Shown here: one piece after another, positions 13,966-24,477 of the stretch
Numbering within the stretch: the stretch's first letter is position 1
How the letters are laid out: each line of letters begins with the position of its first letter
NCBI GenBank assembly: GCA_003508835.1
Contig: PUFA01000021.1
Location: 9,836,501-9,900,500 of the forward strand
DNA: 64,000 bases
Reading direction: 5' to 3'
From: Eonycteris spelaea
Lineage: Eukaryota > Chordata > Mammalia > Chiroptera > Pteropodidae
The notes under the pieces: generated by a model
What the model was told of the DNA's origin: nothing
Seen by the model: only the letters and a program-made list of their open reading frames with translations
The model's database searches: none
Position numbers and translations under genes: made by a program

Positions 13966-15323
13966 TTATAAATATCAAATTCATTTCCTGCTTAAAATAC
14001 TCTTTCTTTGCTTGCTGTTAAGAGAACAGAACAGCTGCTAAAATAAGACATATATGCAAACATAAAAAGTAAGGGTATATCATTTGAACACATTTTTAAC
14101 TGTACCTATTTTAGTAAATAAACCCTATTATATAGACTGATGGTTTGGAGGGTAAGCAGGTATTGTTAAACGTTCATTTTATTGGATAAATTCCTGATAG
14201 CTATGGCTTGGAGGAAAGGAAAAGCAGTGGTGAAATTTAATAACTATCTGATGAGTCACATCTAACCCTCTGTGTCAGGAGGGAACCAAATGTGTTTTTG
14301 TTGGGAAATCCCGTGACATCACGCCATGTTTTCACCTGGCAAGTGGTGCTGGCACCAGTGGTTGCCCACATTCAAGCCCTTCTTCCAGAATGTGATTTGC
14401 TTTAGTCAGGGTTGCTATTCTTACTGAGGGAGCTATGGCAATGATTAAAAAAAAACAACAAACCCAACTGTAATTAAGCCACCAACAAAGGCCGATTTTT
14501 GTTGGCTGGCTATAGGCTTGGGTTGGGGGACAATAGACAGAACAATAGTGTGGTGTTTGGAAGCAGTCTTGCTTTGATCTGAGTATCAGTCATAGGTTGA
14601 GCACAAAGCTATTTTTTACTGGTAGTTAAGCATTTGGCAATTGCTGATCAGTAACAATGCACTGGGTGTCCTACCAAAGTGTCAAGGTTCAGTGAGCAGA
14701 ACTTTAATTGAACTAAAATGTAAAAACATTTGTACTTAAGTGTGTCTGTTTTGCTATTGATCGTCCTCGTGATTTGTTTTCATCCCTCGGTGACTTGGTG
14801 TATGTGTATCTGTGTGTCTGCATTGGTTTGCTTTGGGAGGTAGTGATAGGATGCATTTGACAAGATGAGCTTGAAATACGATAACGATGAGTTAAAATAT
14901 ATAAAGGAATAACCTAATGTAATGGTCAAAATAGAAAAATAAGAAAACATAAAAACGATGAAGGATATGAAAAAGGTAAATAACAGCATTCATTTATGTA
15001 AAGATAAAAAATATTTAAGATATTTGAGACTCCTGTCTTAAGAATAGCAATGTAATTAAAAAAACAAAGGCTAGCTGACTTTCAGATTTGCTAAGTATAT
15101 TACATATAGCTTTACTTTTTACAACCTTTAGATAGTTTTAGTTATGCAGATACTCAGTTCTCTGGTTTGTAGATCTATATTGCTAGTTTCTAGGTGAGAT
15201 CTAAGGCCATATTTTTTAAACAAGTCCTCTAACATATCAGAAGTTCACACAGTTCACTTCCATTTTTCTAATTCTTATTTGGGATAAGTGCATGTACTCT
15301 GGTAAAAATCTTTGTCTTCATCA
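13966..15323. other. No gene seen
   Basis: Mostly AT-rich sequence. The region at 14280-14400 is slightly GC-richer. No open frame of note. Confidence 0.5.
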
Positions 15324-15356
15324 TGTGTGTGTGTCTGTGTATGTGTGAGGGGGGCG

Positions 15357-15391
<35 letters not shown>
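15324..15391. repeat. Compound (GT)n-(GA)n microsatellite
   Basis: An interrupted GT tract passes through a G-rich junction (GGGGGGCGG) into GA dinucleotides to 15391. Confidence 0.9.
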
Positions 15392-17334
15392 ATTTGGTGA
15401 TTCACTATTAGGCAGCTATTTTTTAAGAGACATACAAATAAATGTAATTCGTTAGCTTGAACTGGGTACTGTACCAGAAAAAAAAAATGCTACTTATGTC
15501 ATTGTTGAGACAATTGAAGAAACTGGAATATGAACCATTACATTATGGTGAGAAGAATATTTTGTTTACACAAGGGAAATATGTCAGATTAATGAACAAC
15601 ACATATGGACATTTATCTCCAGTAGTCTCTATTTATTTCCAGAGTTATATACAATATTCTTTCTGTTTTTCTCTTTTACAGAGTTACATCCAGTAGAACA
15701 TAATATACATTTCATCAGTAAAACATTTTTGAATAACACAATGAAAATCTACTTATTTGTAGGCTTTATTCATGTGTGACAGTCATTTTGTAAATTCAAT
15801 ATTAGTAAATTTTTATTTTTTTAGATAAAAATAAACATAAATAGAAGATTTAATATTTTTTTTCCTTGCAAGCCTCCTTGGTACAGGTCCTCCCATTTCT
15901 GCTCATTTTAGAGACCATTGATTTAGGCTTCTCTCTAGCCTGTAGGTAAAGAACTACATAGTTTTTAAGAGAAAAAGTGAGTTAAAGAAGCTAAGACAAG
16001 TTCAGTCTCTTGTTTACGTATAGTGAGAGATAATTGCAGAGTCTATCTCTAACAAAACCTTATATATTTCTGTTTGTTTCTCTACCCACCCCCCACCAGG
16101 GGTTAATTTTCCATTTATGGATGGTTCTCATTCCTTGAGTTTCTTTCTGTGCATCATCTACCTACCATGTCTCTAGTGATCATCCCAAAGGTTGAAAAGA
16201 GACACCTTCTATGGCTTGCAAAGGCTCTGGTGTAAATATATCTTGTTGGAGAAAGGAAGTAAAGGGTTTGAATTAAGGATGAATTTCACAGGTGTGCTTC
16301 TATCACATCTGTGTTCCCTTCTGTTAGTTAAGTAAGATTTTTACTTAGCTCCAAAGCATGATAAATGCTCAGAACTTTGAATATTTTAATTGACTACTAT
16401 AAATTCGATTTAAGCACTGTTTTTGAAGACTAACATATCATTCTTATTGTTAATTCCATTCCCAAAGCTCTAGTAATTTAAGTGATTAGATTATCCTTAT
16501 ATTTATAGTAAGGAGCACATTCAGCAGTTTTAATATTAAATAAACTTTTGTTTAATATTGTTACATAAATGCTAGATATTGTTATAGCGTCCTGTATTCA
16601 TTAAAACCCCAGAAGGCAAGTCAAAGAAGCACTTTATCAAACACTGGACCAATTTCATTTTAAAATATTAAAATGTGGGGCCTTTAATATTTAATGTAAT
16701 ATTGATTAGAGAGTGATACAATAAAAAAGGAAGAAAACTCATTAAAATCTGGATTCAATTATTTGATTCAAGTAGGGACTACTATTTTTGTATATAAGAG
16801 ATGCTACTAAGTTATTTAGTCAGAACCTAGAATTTTTGATTTTGTAGGAGTAAATTTAGAATTAGTGAAGTAATATGGAGAATGCAAGTTCCTTAGAATC
16901 TGAATCAGTTTAATATTTCATGCTATAATTAAATGGTGTAGGCCATTGACTATGAACTTTATATATTCTCTTTCTCTGCTTTCAAATACCTACAAAATGT
17001 TAAGCATGTAGTTGTTCTCAAGTTTGGCTGATGGGAAAATGAGCTTCCATTTGCATTTGTCCCTCTGGTTTTCATATACTTTGATATGGTGCATGTGCTG
17101 TCATTCCTTCTGTTTTATCTTTACAGAATCTGGGAAATGACACATCACAAATTTAATGCATTATCTCTAGCAACCTGAATCCTGGTGTAAAAAAAAAAAG
17201 TTACATTTTTGGCCATCAAAAAATCAAGGCATTGCCCAGTGCTCATGTTTACTGTTATGCTGGAGAATGCCTTGGCTCAGAAGTGTGGGGACGGGTTCCA
17301 GTGGAATTTGGGACATTAAGCCAATACTTGAAAG
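15392..17334. other. No gene seen
   Basis: Very AT-rich. The 79-codon frame at 15457-15696 (plus) has no recognisable domain. Confidence 0.5.
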
Positions 17335-17490
17335 AACAAGGCAGAATACAATCCAATGACACTTTGGTGGCTAGACACAGCAGGAGTTCAGAGAGAACAA
17401 TGACATGAGCTAGGAAGCCCTTCTAGGAAAGACAGGTGTTGTCTGGGCTTTTGTGAATGAGTCAGATACACTAGGGGGAAGGGAGGGAGA
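17335..17490. repeat. Possible L2-type remnant
   Basis: Purine-rich text with 'gaggaagcccttctagg'-like and 'gtctgggcttttgtgaatgag' phrases resembles decayed L2 3' sequence. Weak match. Confidence 0.3.
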
Positions 17491-18227
17491 ATTTTTCAGG
17501 TCAGGGGACCTCTACAAATGAACACAAATATTACACATTCAATGGGTTTGATAAAAAAAAGTAGAGTTGAAAAATACAGAACGTTTAAGTAAATCTAGAT
17601 AAAGATTAATTTCCAAGTTAGGAAAAGCCATCTACATCCGATTTCTCTCATCACAGAAATTCAACTCACGTCTGATATTACTAATTATTCCTTTGTTGCT
17701 TTATCTGCTCATGTTAAATTGTTGCTGACATCATAGATAATTATAGGGCTAAGGCCAAATCTGCTCTATCCTTCCCCATGATAGTTTCTAATTCAAATCT
17801 GGCTCGTAATTTCTCATGATGATAACAGAGGTTCAATTTTTGCGCTTATTTTTTGAACATGTGTTTGTGTATTTTGGAAATCCATAGTCTTAGCTTGCAG
17901 GAAATACATTTGTCAGTTTTTAATTATAATGATGTCTCAAATCTTGAGGCTTACTATCTTTTACTGTTCTCTAAACAATACATAGAGGATGGCTTTGGAA
18001 AGGCAAGATATAGTTCTTGCTTTAAGGAGAGTGGCAGAAAATACAGAGGGTAAAGAGAGACAGTGTAAGCCAAAGAAACTCCCGTGGGAGAAAATGGGGT
18101 AAGGAATCTGGGATAGCAAGGATCTTTCTCACTGTTTCCTGTTTTCCAAGGCAGAGTGATAGCTCTTTAGTTAATGGGTGATAATCTATCCATTGTACAT
18201 CTTTTCTATTTCCCCCCAAATTCATAA
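17491..18227. other. No gene seen
   Basis: AT-rich. Two short opposing frames at 17853-18225 have no recognised content. Confidence 0.45.
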
Positions 18228-18420
18228 TCTTTATTTATTTATTTATTTAAATGGAAGGAATGATTTTAACTTTTTCCCTTGTCTACCTCCCCCCTTCCCC
18301 TCCCCACTACCCTCTGGTAACCCAAATTTATAATTTTTGAGGGTTACTTACTATAATTATTATTATGTTCCTTTTGTCTGTAAATTGTCCCTTGATGCTA
18401 ACATGGAATTTCATAATGTT
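18228..18420 (-). mobile_element. L1 3' end fragment, antisense, internally deleted
   Basis: A (TTTA)n run is followed by 'cttgtctacctcc', a C-rich stretch and 'actaccctctggtaaccc'. The same order and words occur at 54374-54625, but about 170 bp between the TTTA run and the C-rich part is missing here. Confidence 0.55.
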
Positions 18421-19454
18421 TCTCCAATATTCAGGTAACTTGTAAAATTATTACATGTGAACAGAATTTAGTTCATTTTATGAAAGCCTATTCCCCTTCT
18501 CCATTACATATGATTATATAGTTTAGCACCTGATCTTAATCTCCTTCATAAAAAAACATAAACTTATCCCTTGATAGTTTAAACTTGTCTACTTTGTATA
18601 CATTTTGTGTTTGAGTTGCCACAGATCTTTGTACTTTTGAAGACTATTAGATAATATATCGTGGAACTAGATTTGATAAACCATGATTGGGCATATGCTT
18701 GAGTACTTTTCTGGGGGTGAAGGTGGTGGTAAGGTATTGACCTTATCCCAAAGTTATAATAAAATATCAAAAATACACAGTCAAGTTTCATTCCTTTATT
18801 TGCTACACATCATTTAACCAAAATAGCACCAACCAGAGACCACAATTTGCTAGGAAGTCTCCACGTGTATATTATAAGATGTACATTTGAATGGTGATGG
18901 AGCTCCAGGGGAAACCTACATTGCTAATGGCACACAATGAGCCATTCACGAGAGCTTTCAGAGACTTCTCTTGCAGTGTCGCCAGATTATATACAGATTT
19001 CCTCTTTGAGAAACTTGAATATTTGCTATTACGTAGTATAACGTGTTAGAATTTGTAAAGATATTGAACCTTTTCAGAAAATCCATTTTTCCCATCTGAA
19101 AAAAGAATGCTGAATTCCTGTTCCTGATCTGATCTCTGAGACCTTAATGGGAACTGGCTTCAGTTGTCAGTGGTTCAGCCGTACTCAGACCCCACCGAAG
19201 CACTGAGTCCCATAGGTGGGCATAAGACCTGTTCAGCTGTACATCCAGAGGGCACTATTATGGCTGTTGGCCCAGTGCTGATCTCCACTTCCACCTGCTT
19301 CGGTTAGGTTCTTTTTGCCTCTGTGGCTCAGAAAGCCACAGGCATGACTTATGTACCCAGAACACATCTTCCAAAACTTCCTCACTGACCCTGGAGAGGA
19401 GAATGAGCTTAAAGGAGTATAAAGATGGAGAGAACTTGAATTCCTGCATCTTAC
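18421..19454. other. No gene seen
   Basis: AT-rich up to about 18.9 kb, then more balanced around 19.1-19.5 kb, where the exon-like minus-strand frame continues open to 19258. Confidence 0.4.
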
Positions 19455-19559
19455 TTATTTTCTTGCTCATTCGCTTTATTTGCTGAGACAGCCCTTCCAG
19501 CTCCACGGGTTCTTCTGAGAACCAGTAACCCTCATCTTTCGTTTTGTTTCCTGGTCTAG
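19455..19559 (-). other. Exon-like 105-nt segment, unrecognised
   Basis: The minus-strand frame reads NKTKDEGYWFSEEPVELEG followed by LSQQIKRMSKKI and ends at a donor-like ATAA|GTAAGA (GT at 19454-19453). The best phase-compatible acceptor (AG at 19561-19560) is weak and has a poor pyrimidine tract. The peptide is polar and charged. It has the same phase pattern and strand as 41488-41607, so both could belong to one gene, but no link is shown. Confidence 0.18.
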
Positions 19560-20297
19560 CTCATTATAACCACTGGTGTAGGAAGTTGGTAAATGAGAGT
19601 GTAACAGCATGTGATGGTATTAAATAGAACTTGCTTATTCTTGCTATCGTTTCAAATGTACTTTAAACAAAATATTAAAATAATTATAGATTCTATCTAT
19701 GATGGATCTTAATATAAAAGCAAAAAGGAAATGTAAGGAGAAATAAAACATTGTATATGTGTATGTGTGGTATTTTTGGCTCCAGGAAGAGAAAAATGGA
19801 GGATATTATCCATTCAACATTAAAGCTGCACTATGGGGCCTATTATATTCTTTTGCCTGTAATGGGTGTTTCAGAGACCACATAAACGCTAAACAGACCG
19901 AAATAGCCCTGTAGACATCAGAGCTGTGCTGTGAATGGCGATGACCATTTGAAAGTAAATCTCAGGCTTTATTTTATAATGAAGAAATGCTCTCTTGTAC
20001 AATACATGCACAAGTACAATATGGAATAAATTTGTAACTCCTGATAAGCCTGCTTAGTCCATCTTGACAATTTCTGTTCCTCTGGTGCTTGACTCAGATG
20101 CTGATGTTTTAGGCAATTCTGGGTAAAATGGCTAAAAGCAAGTGTATTTTAAGACATTTTGAAATACATTTTGGTGCTTATAAAAACATTGGCTTTATCA
20201 CAGAGTATGGTGAACATTAAACACTGCACAAAAACCCATAATATATAATAGTGGTTATTTTCTAAGTGGTCTTTAGGGGTCAAATTTTTTTTTCTCT
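19560..20297. other. No gene seen
   Basis: AT-rich sequence between the exon-like segment and the 3' end of the TAF11-like gene. Confidence 0.5.
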
Positions 20298-20313
20298 AGT
20301 CTCATATGAGACT
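20298..20313. repeat. Perfect 16-bp palindrome AGTCTCATATGAGACT
   Basis: Each half is the exact reverse complement of the other, with a CATATG core. It lies about 110 bp beyond the poly(A) signals of the TAF11-like gene. No function is evident. Confidence 0.85.
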
Positions 20314-20425
20314 CCAAGACCACGTCACCCCTCTAAAGTGATCCAAGATCTCTCTCTGACATAAAACGCTATGGGAAGAAAAATGATAAGTCATTTCAGA
20401 GACAAAACAGTTTTGTGATTTTACT

Positions 20426-20454
20426 TTTATTTTTGCAAATTGAAACAGTTTAAT
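20426..20454 (-). terminator. TAF11L: Poly(A) signals for the TAF11-like transcript
   Basis: On the minus strand ATTAAA lies at 20454-20449 and AATAAA at 20431-20426, followed 15-30 nt later by a T/G-rich stretch (20410-20396). This would give a 3'UTR of about 0.5 kb. Both hexamers are common by chance in AT-rich DNA, but position and downstream element fit. Confidence 0.45.
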
Positions 20455-20919
20455 GCTCAAAAAAAAAAAAAAGCACAGGATAATCTTAAATATTTACAAG
20501 GACAAGTGATTTTACTTCTGCTATCCCCATGTCCTTCAGCATAGAGAATCCTAAGTGAAACCTTGCTGATTGGTTCAACTCCCTGAAGCCACAGAAAGAA
20601 ACCAAAGTCACAGCCTCTCTCAGCTTCAATGGGAAACCATCAGGGAGCCGGGAAAGGGGCTTTCCTCTTTCCAAGCTTTCCTAACCTGAGGATGCCAGGT
20701 TTCTTCCCTGCTCCTTTCTTCGTCCAACTAACAGTGCAATGCCTCAAGGTGCCCTCTTTAGCTATGGCTGCGTGCATTTGCCCAGGTGCGGCCAGAAAAG
20801 GAGTTTTGGGACAAACAGTGAAGTCCTGCGTGAATTCGTGCTCCGCGTGAGATCTCAGGCCATCGGAAGTGAGTAATGCCTTTTTACTGTTTCAGCAACA
20901 GTCCCTCCGTGGCTTTGGC
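20455..20919 (-). other. TAF11L: Probable 3'UTR of the TAF11-like gene
   Basis: The region lies between the TAG and the poly(A) signals. It has higher GC than the desert at 20620-20880 and contains a T-run on the minus strand (20459-20472). The plus-strand 73-codon frame at 20629-20850 is a shadow. Confidence 0.45.
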
Positions 20920-21525
20920 CTAGAAGAAGGAGACCTTTTTGGGCTTGGTGACAGGGATTTGGCCCTTGGAGTTTAACCTGCGAACAGCCTCCCTGAGATG
21001 CTTGGGTTGGAGTGGGGGCGTTTCCCCCCACCTCTGGCACACGTCCAGGGCCTCTTCCATCACCTCGCCGACGAAGACCTTGGCCAGTCCAGACATGGCA
21101 ATGACCACGTTCTGGGGCACCGTGGTGCCGGATGCTCTCTGGATCAGACGTTTCACCGCTTCCCTGCGGAAGGCTGACCTGCTATACACTTCATAACGGT
21201 CCAGCTGCTCCTCGGAAAAAGAAGACACCAGGAGTTTCATCTTCTGAATCTCAACTTCGTCCACTTTCCGTTTCTTGTTTTTCTTTGCCTTGGTGTTTCT
21301 CTTCCGTCTTTTGGCCGCAGGAGGTGAGGAGTCTTCCCTCAGGTCCGGATCATCCTGGTTTCCCAGCCCGCCTTGCTTGTCAGATGCTTCCTTTGGTCGT
21401 CGGAATTGGTGCCCCGGTGTCTGACTGTCACTGGCCCCGGGGCCCGTGGGAGTGGCAGGAGGGTGATCAAATACACCTGCGTCCCTACATTTGTTCTTGC
21501 GCGGCGACGTGCTGGCCTTGTCCAT
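20920..21525 (-). CDS. TAF11L: TAF11-like protein (TFIID TAF11/TAFII28 family, histone fold), intact
   Basis: The 201-residue frame is open from ATG (21525-21523) to TAG (20922-20920). Residues 1-70 are a low-complexity Ser/Pro/Gly/Asp-rich tail. Residues 71-88 are strongly basic (runs of K/R, likely a nuclear localisation signal). A linker at about 90-112 contains the family-typical block [12 protein letters not shown]. The rest is a TAF11-type histone fold: alpha 1 about 115-133 (RSAF, AVKRLIQ), alpha 2 about 136-167 ([24 protein letters not shown]), and alpha 3 about 170-188 ([15 protein letters not shown]), ending KKVSFF. Canonical TAF11 is about 211 residues, so length and end point agree. 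In the family this domain pairs with TAF13 in TFIID in the nucleus. Parent TAF11 is multi-exonic while this CDS is uninterrupted, which suggests an old retrocopy. No frameshift or premature stop is present. A testis or germline role, as suggested for TAF11L genes, is inference. It could be a recently silenced copy, but the preserved frame argues against that. Confidence 0.93.
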   Translation of the reverse strand: MDKASTSPRKNKCRDAGVFDHPPATPTGPGASDSQTPGHQFRRPKEASDKQGGLGNQDDPDLREDSSPPAAKRRKRNTKAKKNKKRKVDEVEIQKMKLLVSSFSEEQLDRYEVYSRSAFRREAVKRLIQRASGTTVPQNVVIAMSGLAKVFVGEVMEEALDVCQRWGETPPLQPKHLREAVRRLNSKGQIPVTKPKKVSFF

Positions 21526-21572
21526 CCTGGTGCTGAAAGGCCCGGGGCCTCGCCCTGGAGCTGATCGCGGAC

Positions 21573-21665
21573 CTGCAAGGGGATGTTAAGTAGAGTTAGA
21601 GTCAGATTAGCTCTTGGTTTATATCGATTTATAACCAAAGCCCACAGACATCCCCACTGACTTAC
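21573..21665 (-). other. TAF11L: Putative 93-bp 5'UTR intron of the TAF11-like gene
   Basis: The minus strand reads CCG|GTAAGT at the 5' end (GT at 21665-21664) and CATCCCCTTGCAG|GTCCG at the 3' end (AG at 21574-21573). Branch-point-like CTAAC and CTTAAC lie 20-30 nt upstream of the acceptor. Both sites are near consensus. The second exon begins at 21572 and reaches the ATG after 47 nt. Ninety-three bases is near the minimum for a mammalian intron. The pairing is inferred from sequence only. Confidence 0.6.
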
Positions 21666-21757
21666 CGGTTTCTGTAGGCCCGAAATTTCCCTCTGGGTCC
21701 TTCAGTCTTCAAAGTCAGCAGTGGAGAAACTACCTCCTGCGCTGTCCTCTCAGGATG
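21666..21757 (-). other. TAF11L: Putative noncoding first exon of the TAF11-like gene
   Basis: The stretch lies between the expected start site, about 25-30 nt below the TATA-like box, and a strong donor. On the minus strand exon 1 ends ...AAACCG and is followed by GTAAGT (21665-21660). No minus-strand ATG occurs in it, so it would be 5'UTR only. The upstream edge is an estimate from TATA spacing. Confidence 0.6.
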
Positions 21758-21779
21758 CGTGGAACTTGGGGAAGGTCCA

Positions 21780-21840
21780 GGCCCTTATAAAGGGCTCCGG
21801 TTATGGGACCACGCCCAGTCGGAGAGACTCTCATTGGGTT
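21780..21840 (-). promoter_or_regulatory. TAF11L: Core promoter of the TAF11-like gene: CCAAT, GC/KLF box, TATA-like box
   Basis: Reading the minus strand 5' to 3' there is CCAAT at 21837-21833, GGGCGTGG at 21816-21809, and TTTATAAG at 21791-21784, followed by exon 1. Order and spacing (CCAAT about 45 nt above the TATA-like box) are those of a classical RNA polymerase II promoter. The TATA-like box lies in a near-palindrome (21781-21795), so the plus strand also carries TATAAAG here. Confidence 0.62.
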
Positions 21841-22955
21841 TCCGCAGTCACCTGATTCTTAATCTCATCAGGGGAGTGAGCACTCATACATAAGGGGAGG
21901 GGCCTGCAGCCCAGAAACAGATGGGAACTTTGTGGCCTTCCAGAATTCTGTATGCTACCGTTTCTGAAGATTTACATATTATGATTATAACCACCTAAAA
22001 CATATACAGCAGGTATAGAATTGCAGAAAGTAAATGTATCTTAGAGATTTTATACTTAGTAGTTTTTAATAAATATTTTTAGTTGTAGAATTCTTTGTTG
22101 AAATATTTCCATAGATGCTTGGTATAGAAAATTGAGTTGCATTGTCTGGTGAGGAAGTAATGAGGGGGTCTATAAACCAAAAGCTGATAGTTCTTATGCC
22201 TTCCGCCTCCCTTGGACCCCATCCTTTCCTCTTCCTCCAAAATGCCTTCTGAAATCATTTTGAAAATATGAGAATTGGAGTTTTATGAAGCACCATTGTT
22301 AAAGCTCTAATCTAGCCAGATGCTTTCTTTTTCGAAATTAGAAATGGCAATTTATCTGAGTTTATCATCTACATGTGACAGAGTTGGTTGCAGAGGGTTC
22401 CAGGTGGCACTAAAGATAAGAGAGCTTGGATGAGGCAAGCCCATGTCATTGAGACTGAGGCCTGGGAGTAGAACTTGAACGTATGGCCACACTTTTAACC
22501 GCTGGGAAGCCACATGAAGAGACCAAGCAAAGATAGATTTCAAAGTACAAGCAGGAGTGCCTGTCATGGAACCCTGTTGATTCCTGGAAATTATGAAATT
22601 ATGAAACAATTGCAGTTCTCAGTTCTAATAATAACATTATCTTATATTTGGGAGATCTTCAAAATTCTTTCGTATCTGTCACGGATCCTGATGAAAACCC
22701 AACACAGTTGAAAGGGCAAGAATATTCATGCCTGTCTCAAAAGTGAGTTATAGTCTTTAGGATGCGAAGCAATAATAGCCTTTTAAGATAAGATCTCATA
22801 ACACGTTCGTATTCCTGCCACGATGTGTGTTAAACCTCTAACAAAGGTAACTCAGCAGAAATGATCTCTTCGGCCAAGTTTTAAACTCTTTTTTCTTTCT
22901 TTTCATTCCTATTTCCTTAAACATATTTCAATCACTATGTAGATTTTCTTCTTTT
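21841..22955. other. No gene seen; upstream flank of the TAF11-like gene
   Basis: The first 100 bp remain fairly GC-rich, then the sequence returns to AT-rich. The frame at 22352-22609 (minus) is unrecognised. Confidence 0.45.
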
Positions 22956-23062
22956 AGTAGATTATAAACTCCTTGAGGGAAATACAGGTATCATCTGTTT
23001 TAGGATTTCCATGGCCACTTAAATGTCTTAAACATAGACACTTATTGAATAAATATCAGGTA
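22956..23062. repeat. L2-type fragment
   Basis: 'gattataaactccttgagggaaatacaggtatcatctg' ... 'cttattgaataaatatc' follows the familiar 'taagctccttgagggcagggac ... caataaatat' tail of L2. Confidence 0.6.
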
Positions 23063-24044
23063 AGTTTAAATATTGATTACTGCCTAAGTGGTAATGATTG
23101 GATCAGAGCAGTTGTAGGGTCTCAGCTGATTTGACTTTTAAAAATTCTTTTGAAGTAGGTTATTAAGGATTGATAACAAAACTTTCAATAAAAGGACATA
23201 AAATAGACATTACCAAAAATATTTCTAGGCAGATGTTATATAATAATGCAAATAATTAATTATTATACATCAATAACTAATTACGTCATATTAAAATATT
23301 GTTATATAATAACAATATACTATTTCTGTAAATAATAGCTCATACATGAAAATCAAGTACTATACTACTATTAGTCAATAAATTGACTTATGTGAGCAAA
23401 CTCCTTATTTTCAAATAAATGAAATATTTGGCTGAACTCATGTTTGGTTTTCTACTATTAATAAATCATGCATGGTAAAATATCAAATGTGAGAATATTA
23501 CTTGATGAATTGAAACAAAACAAAGCAAAACAAAAACCTCTTGTAACTCTGTTTATCCTTCCCATCGTCTTCTTCCAGAAGGGTTTTCTAGTAGTTTTGG
23601 AGGTTAAGAAAAGCTATATTGTAGGTAACTGGCTCTAGATTCCGCTCTGTGGAATAATTTTTTGGACAATATTTAATTAGCATGGCATTAAAAAAGAGTG
23701 CTTTCTAACCAAAAAAATTTTGGAAAGTGCTGCGTGCTTTACTTTCTTTTGGAGATTTGCAATAAACAGCATATTAACTGATATAGGATGAGTTGAGGAC
23801 TAACGATCGGTTTAACTTTCACCCCGTATCTTCCTTATTGGTTTGACTATGCAGTGTGTTTCTCCCTGCCCCACCCCAGCCTCGTCTTTCTTTTGTCTAC
23901 ATAGCATTTCCATCTCTGCTCCACATAACTCCCATCATCAATATGTCACATATCGTTCCATATATTTCATCTGGAATCATACATCTGAAGACACACCTAC
24001 ATATACTCACATTGAAGGATTAGGCTTCTGAAGTTAGCTTCTTG
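23063..24044. other. No gene seen; very AT-rich
   Basis: Includes a perfect AT-rich hairpin at 23296-23318. The frame at 23843-24031 is probably chance. Confidence 0.5.
23296..23318. repeat. 10-bp perfect inverted repeat, 3-nt loop
   Basis: ATATTGTTAT (23296-23305) and ATAACAATAT (23309-23318) are exact reverse complements around ATA. Confidence 0.85.
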
Positions 24045-24178
24045 GATTTGCACCTTGATGTGGGCACTCACTGAGTGACTTTGGAGAAGCTTTCTAACCT
24101 CTCTGATGCAGTTTTCTTACTTCGAAAGTCAGGGCTATAAGGATCGTTGTGAAGATTTAGTTACGTATTCCATGCTAG
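24045..24178 (+). repeat. MIR SINE fragment
   Basis: 'gagtgactttggagaagc', 'taacctctctgatgcagttttcttac', 'atcgttgtgaagattta' follow MIR forward order. Confidence 0.65.
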
Positions 24179-24214
24179 TATAATATTATATTATTATATT
24201 TGTTGATAAATTGC

Positions 24215-24470
24215 TTTTTAAAATGTGATCATATATGCCCAGTTTTCTTCATTTCGCTTTCCTCACTCAGTTATATTTTATGGAAATCATTCCAAATCAA
24301 CTGATTTACCTTAAGTCAATTTCTTCATATTATCTATGGTGTGGATGTATCATATATTATTAAGCCATTTTTCTAGTGATGGACTTTTTCTTTTTTCTAG
24401 CATTTTACTATTGTGAATAACACTGCAATAAATACCTGAGTATTACATTTTCTGTATTTTTTCCCTTTTA
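24215..24470 (-). mobile_element. L1/HAL1-type fragment, antisense
   Basis: 'atggaaatcattccaaatc', 'ttattaagccatttttctagtgatggac', and 'attgtgaataacactgcaataaata' form the antisense pattern of the L1/HAL1 ORF2 3' region. Confidence 0.6.
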
Positions 24471-24477
24471 AATATTA

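Noticed and set aside
21132..21536. 134-codon plus ORF
   Set aside because: Antisense shadow of the TAF11-like CDS; Cys/Pro-rich and without domain signal.
21339..21638. 99-codon minus ORF overlapping the TAF11-like start
   Set aside because: Different frame across the putative intron; no family resemblance.
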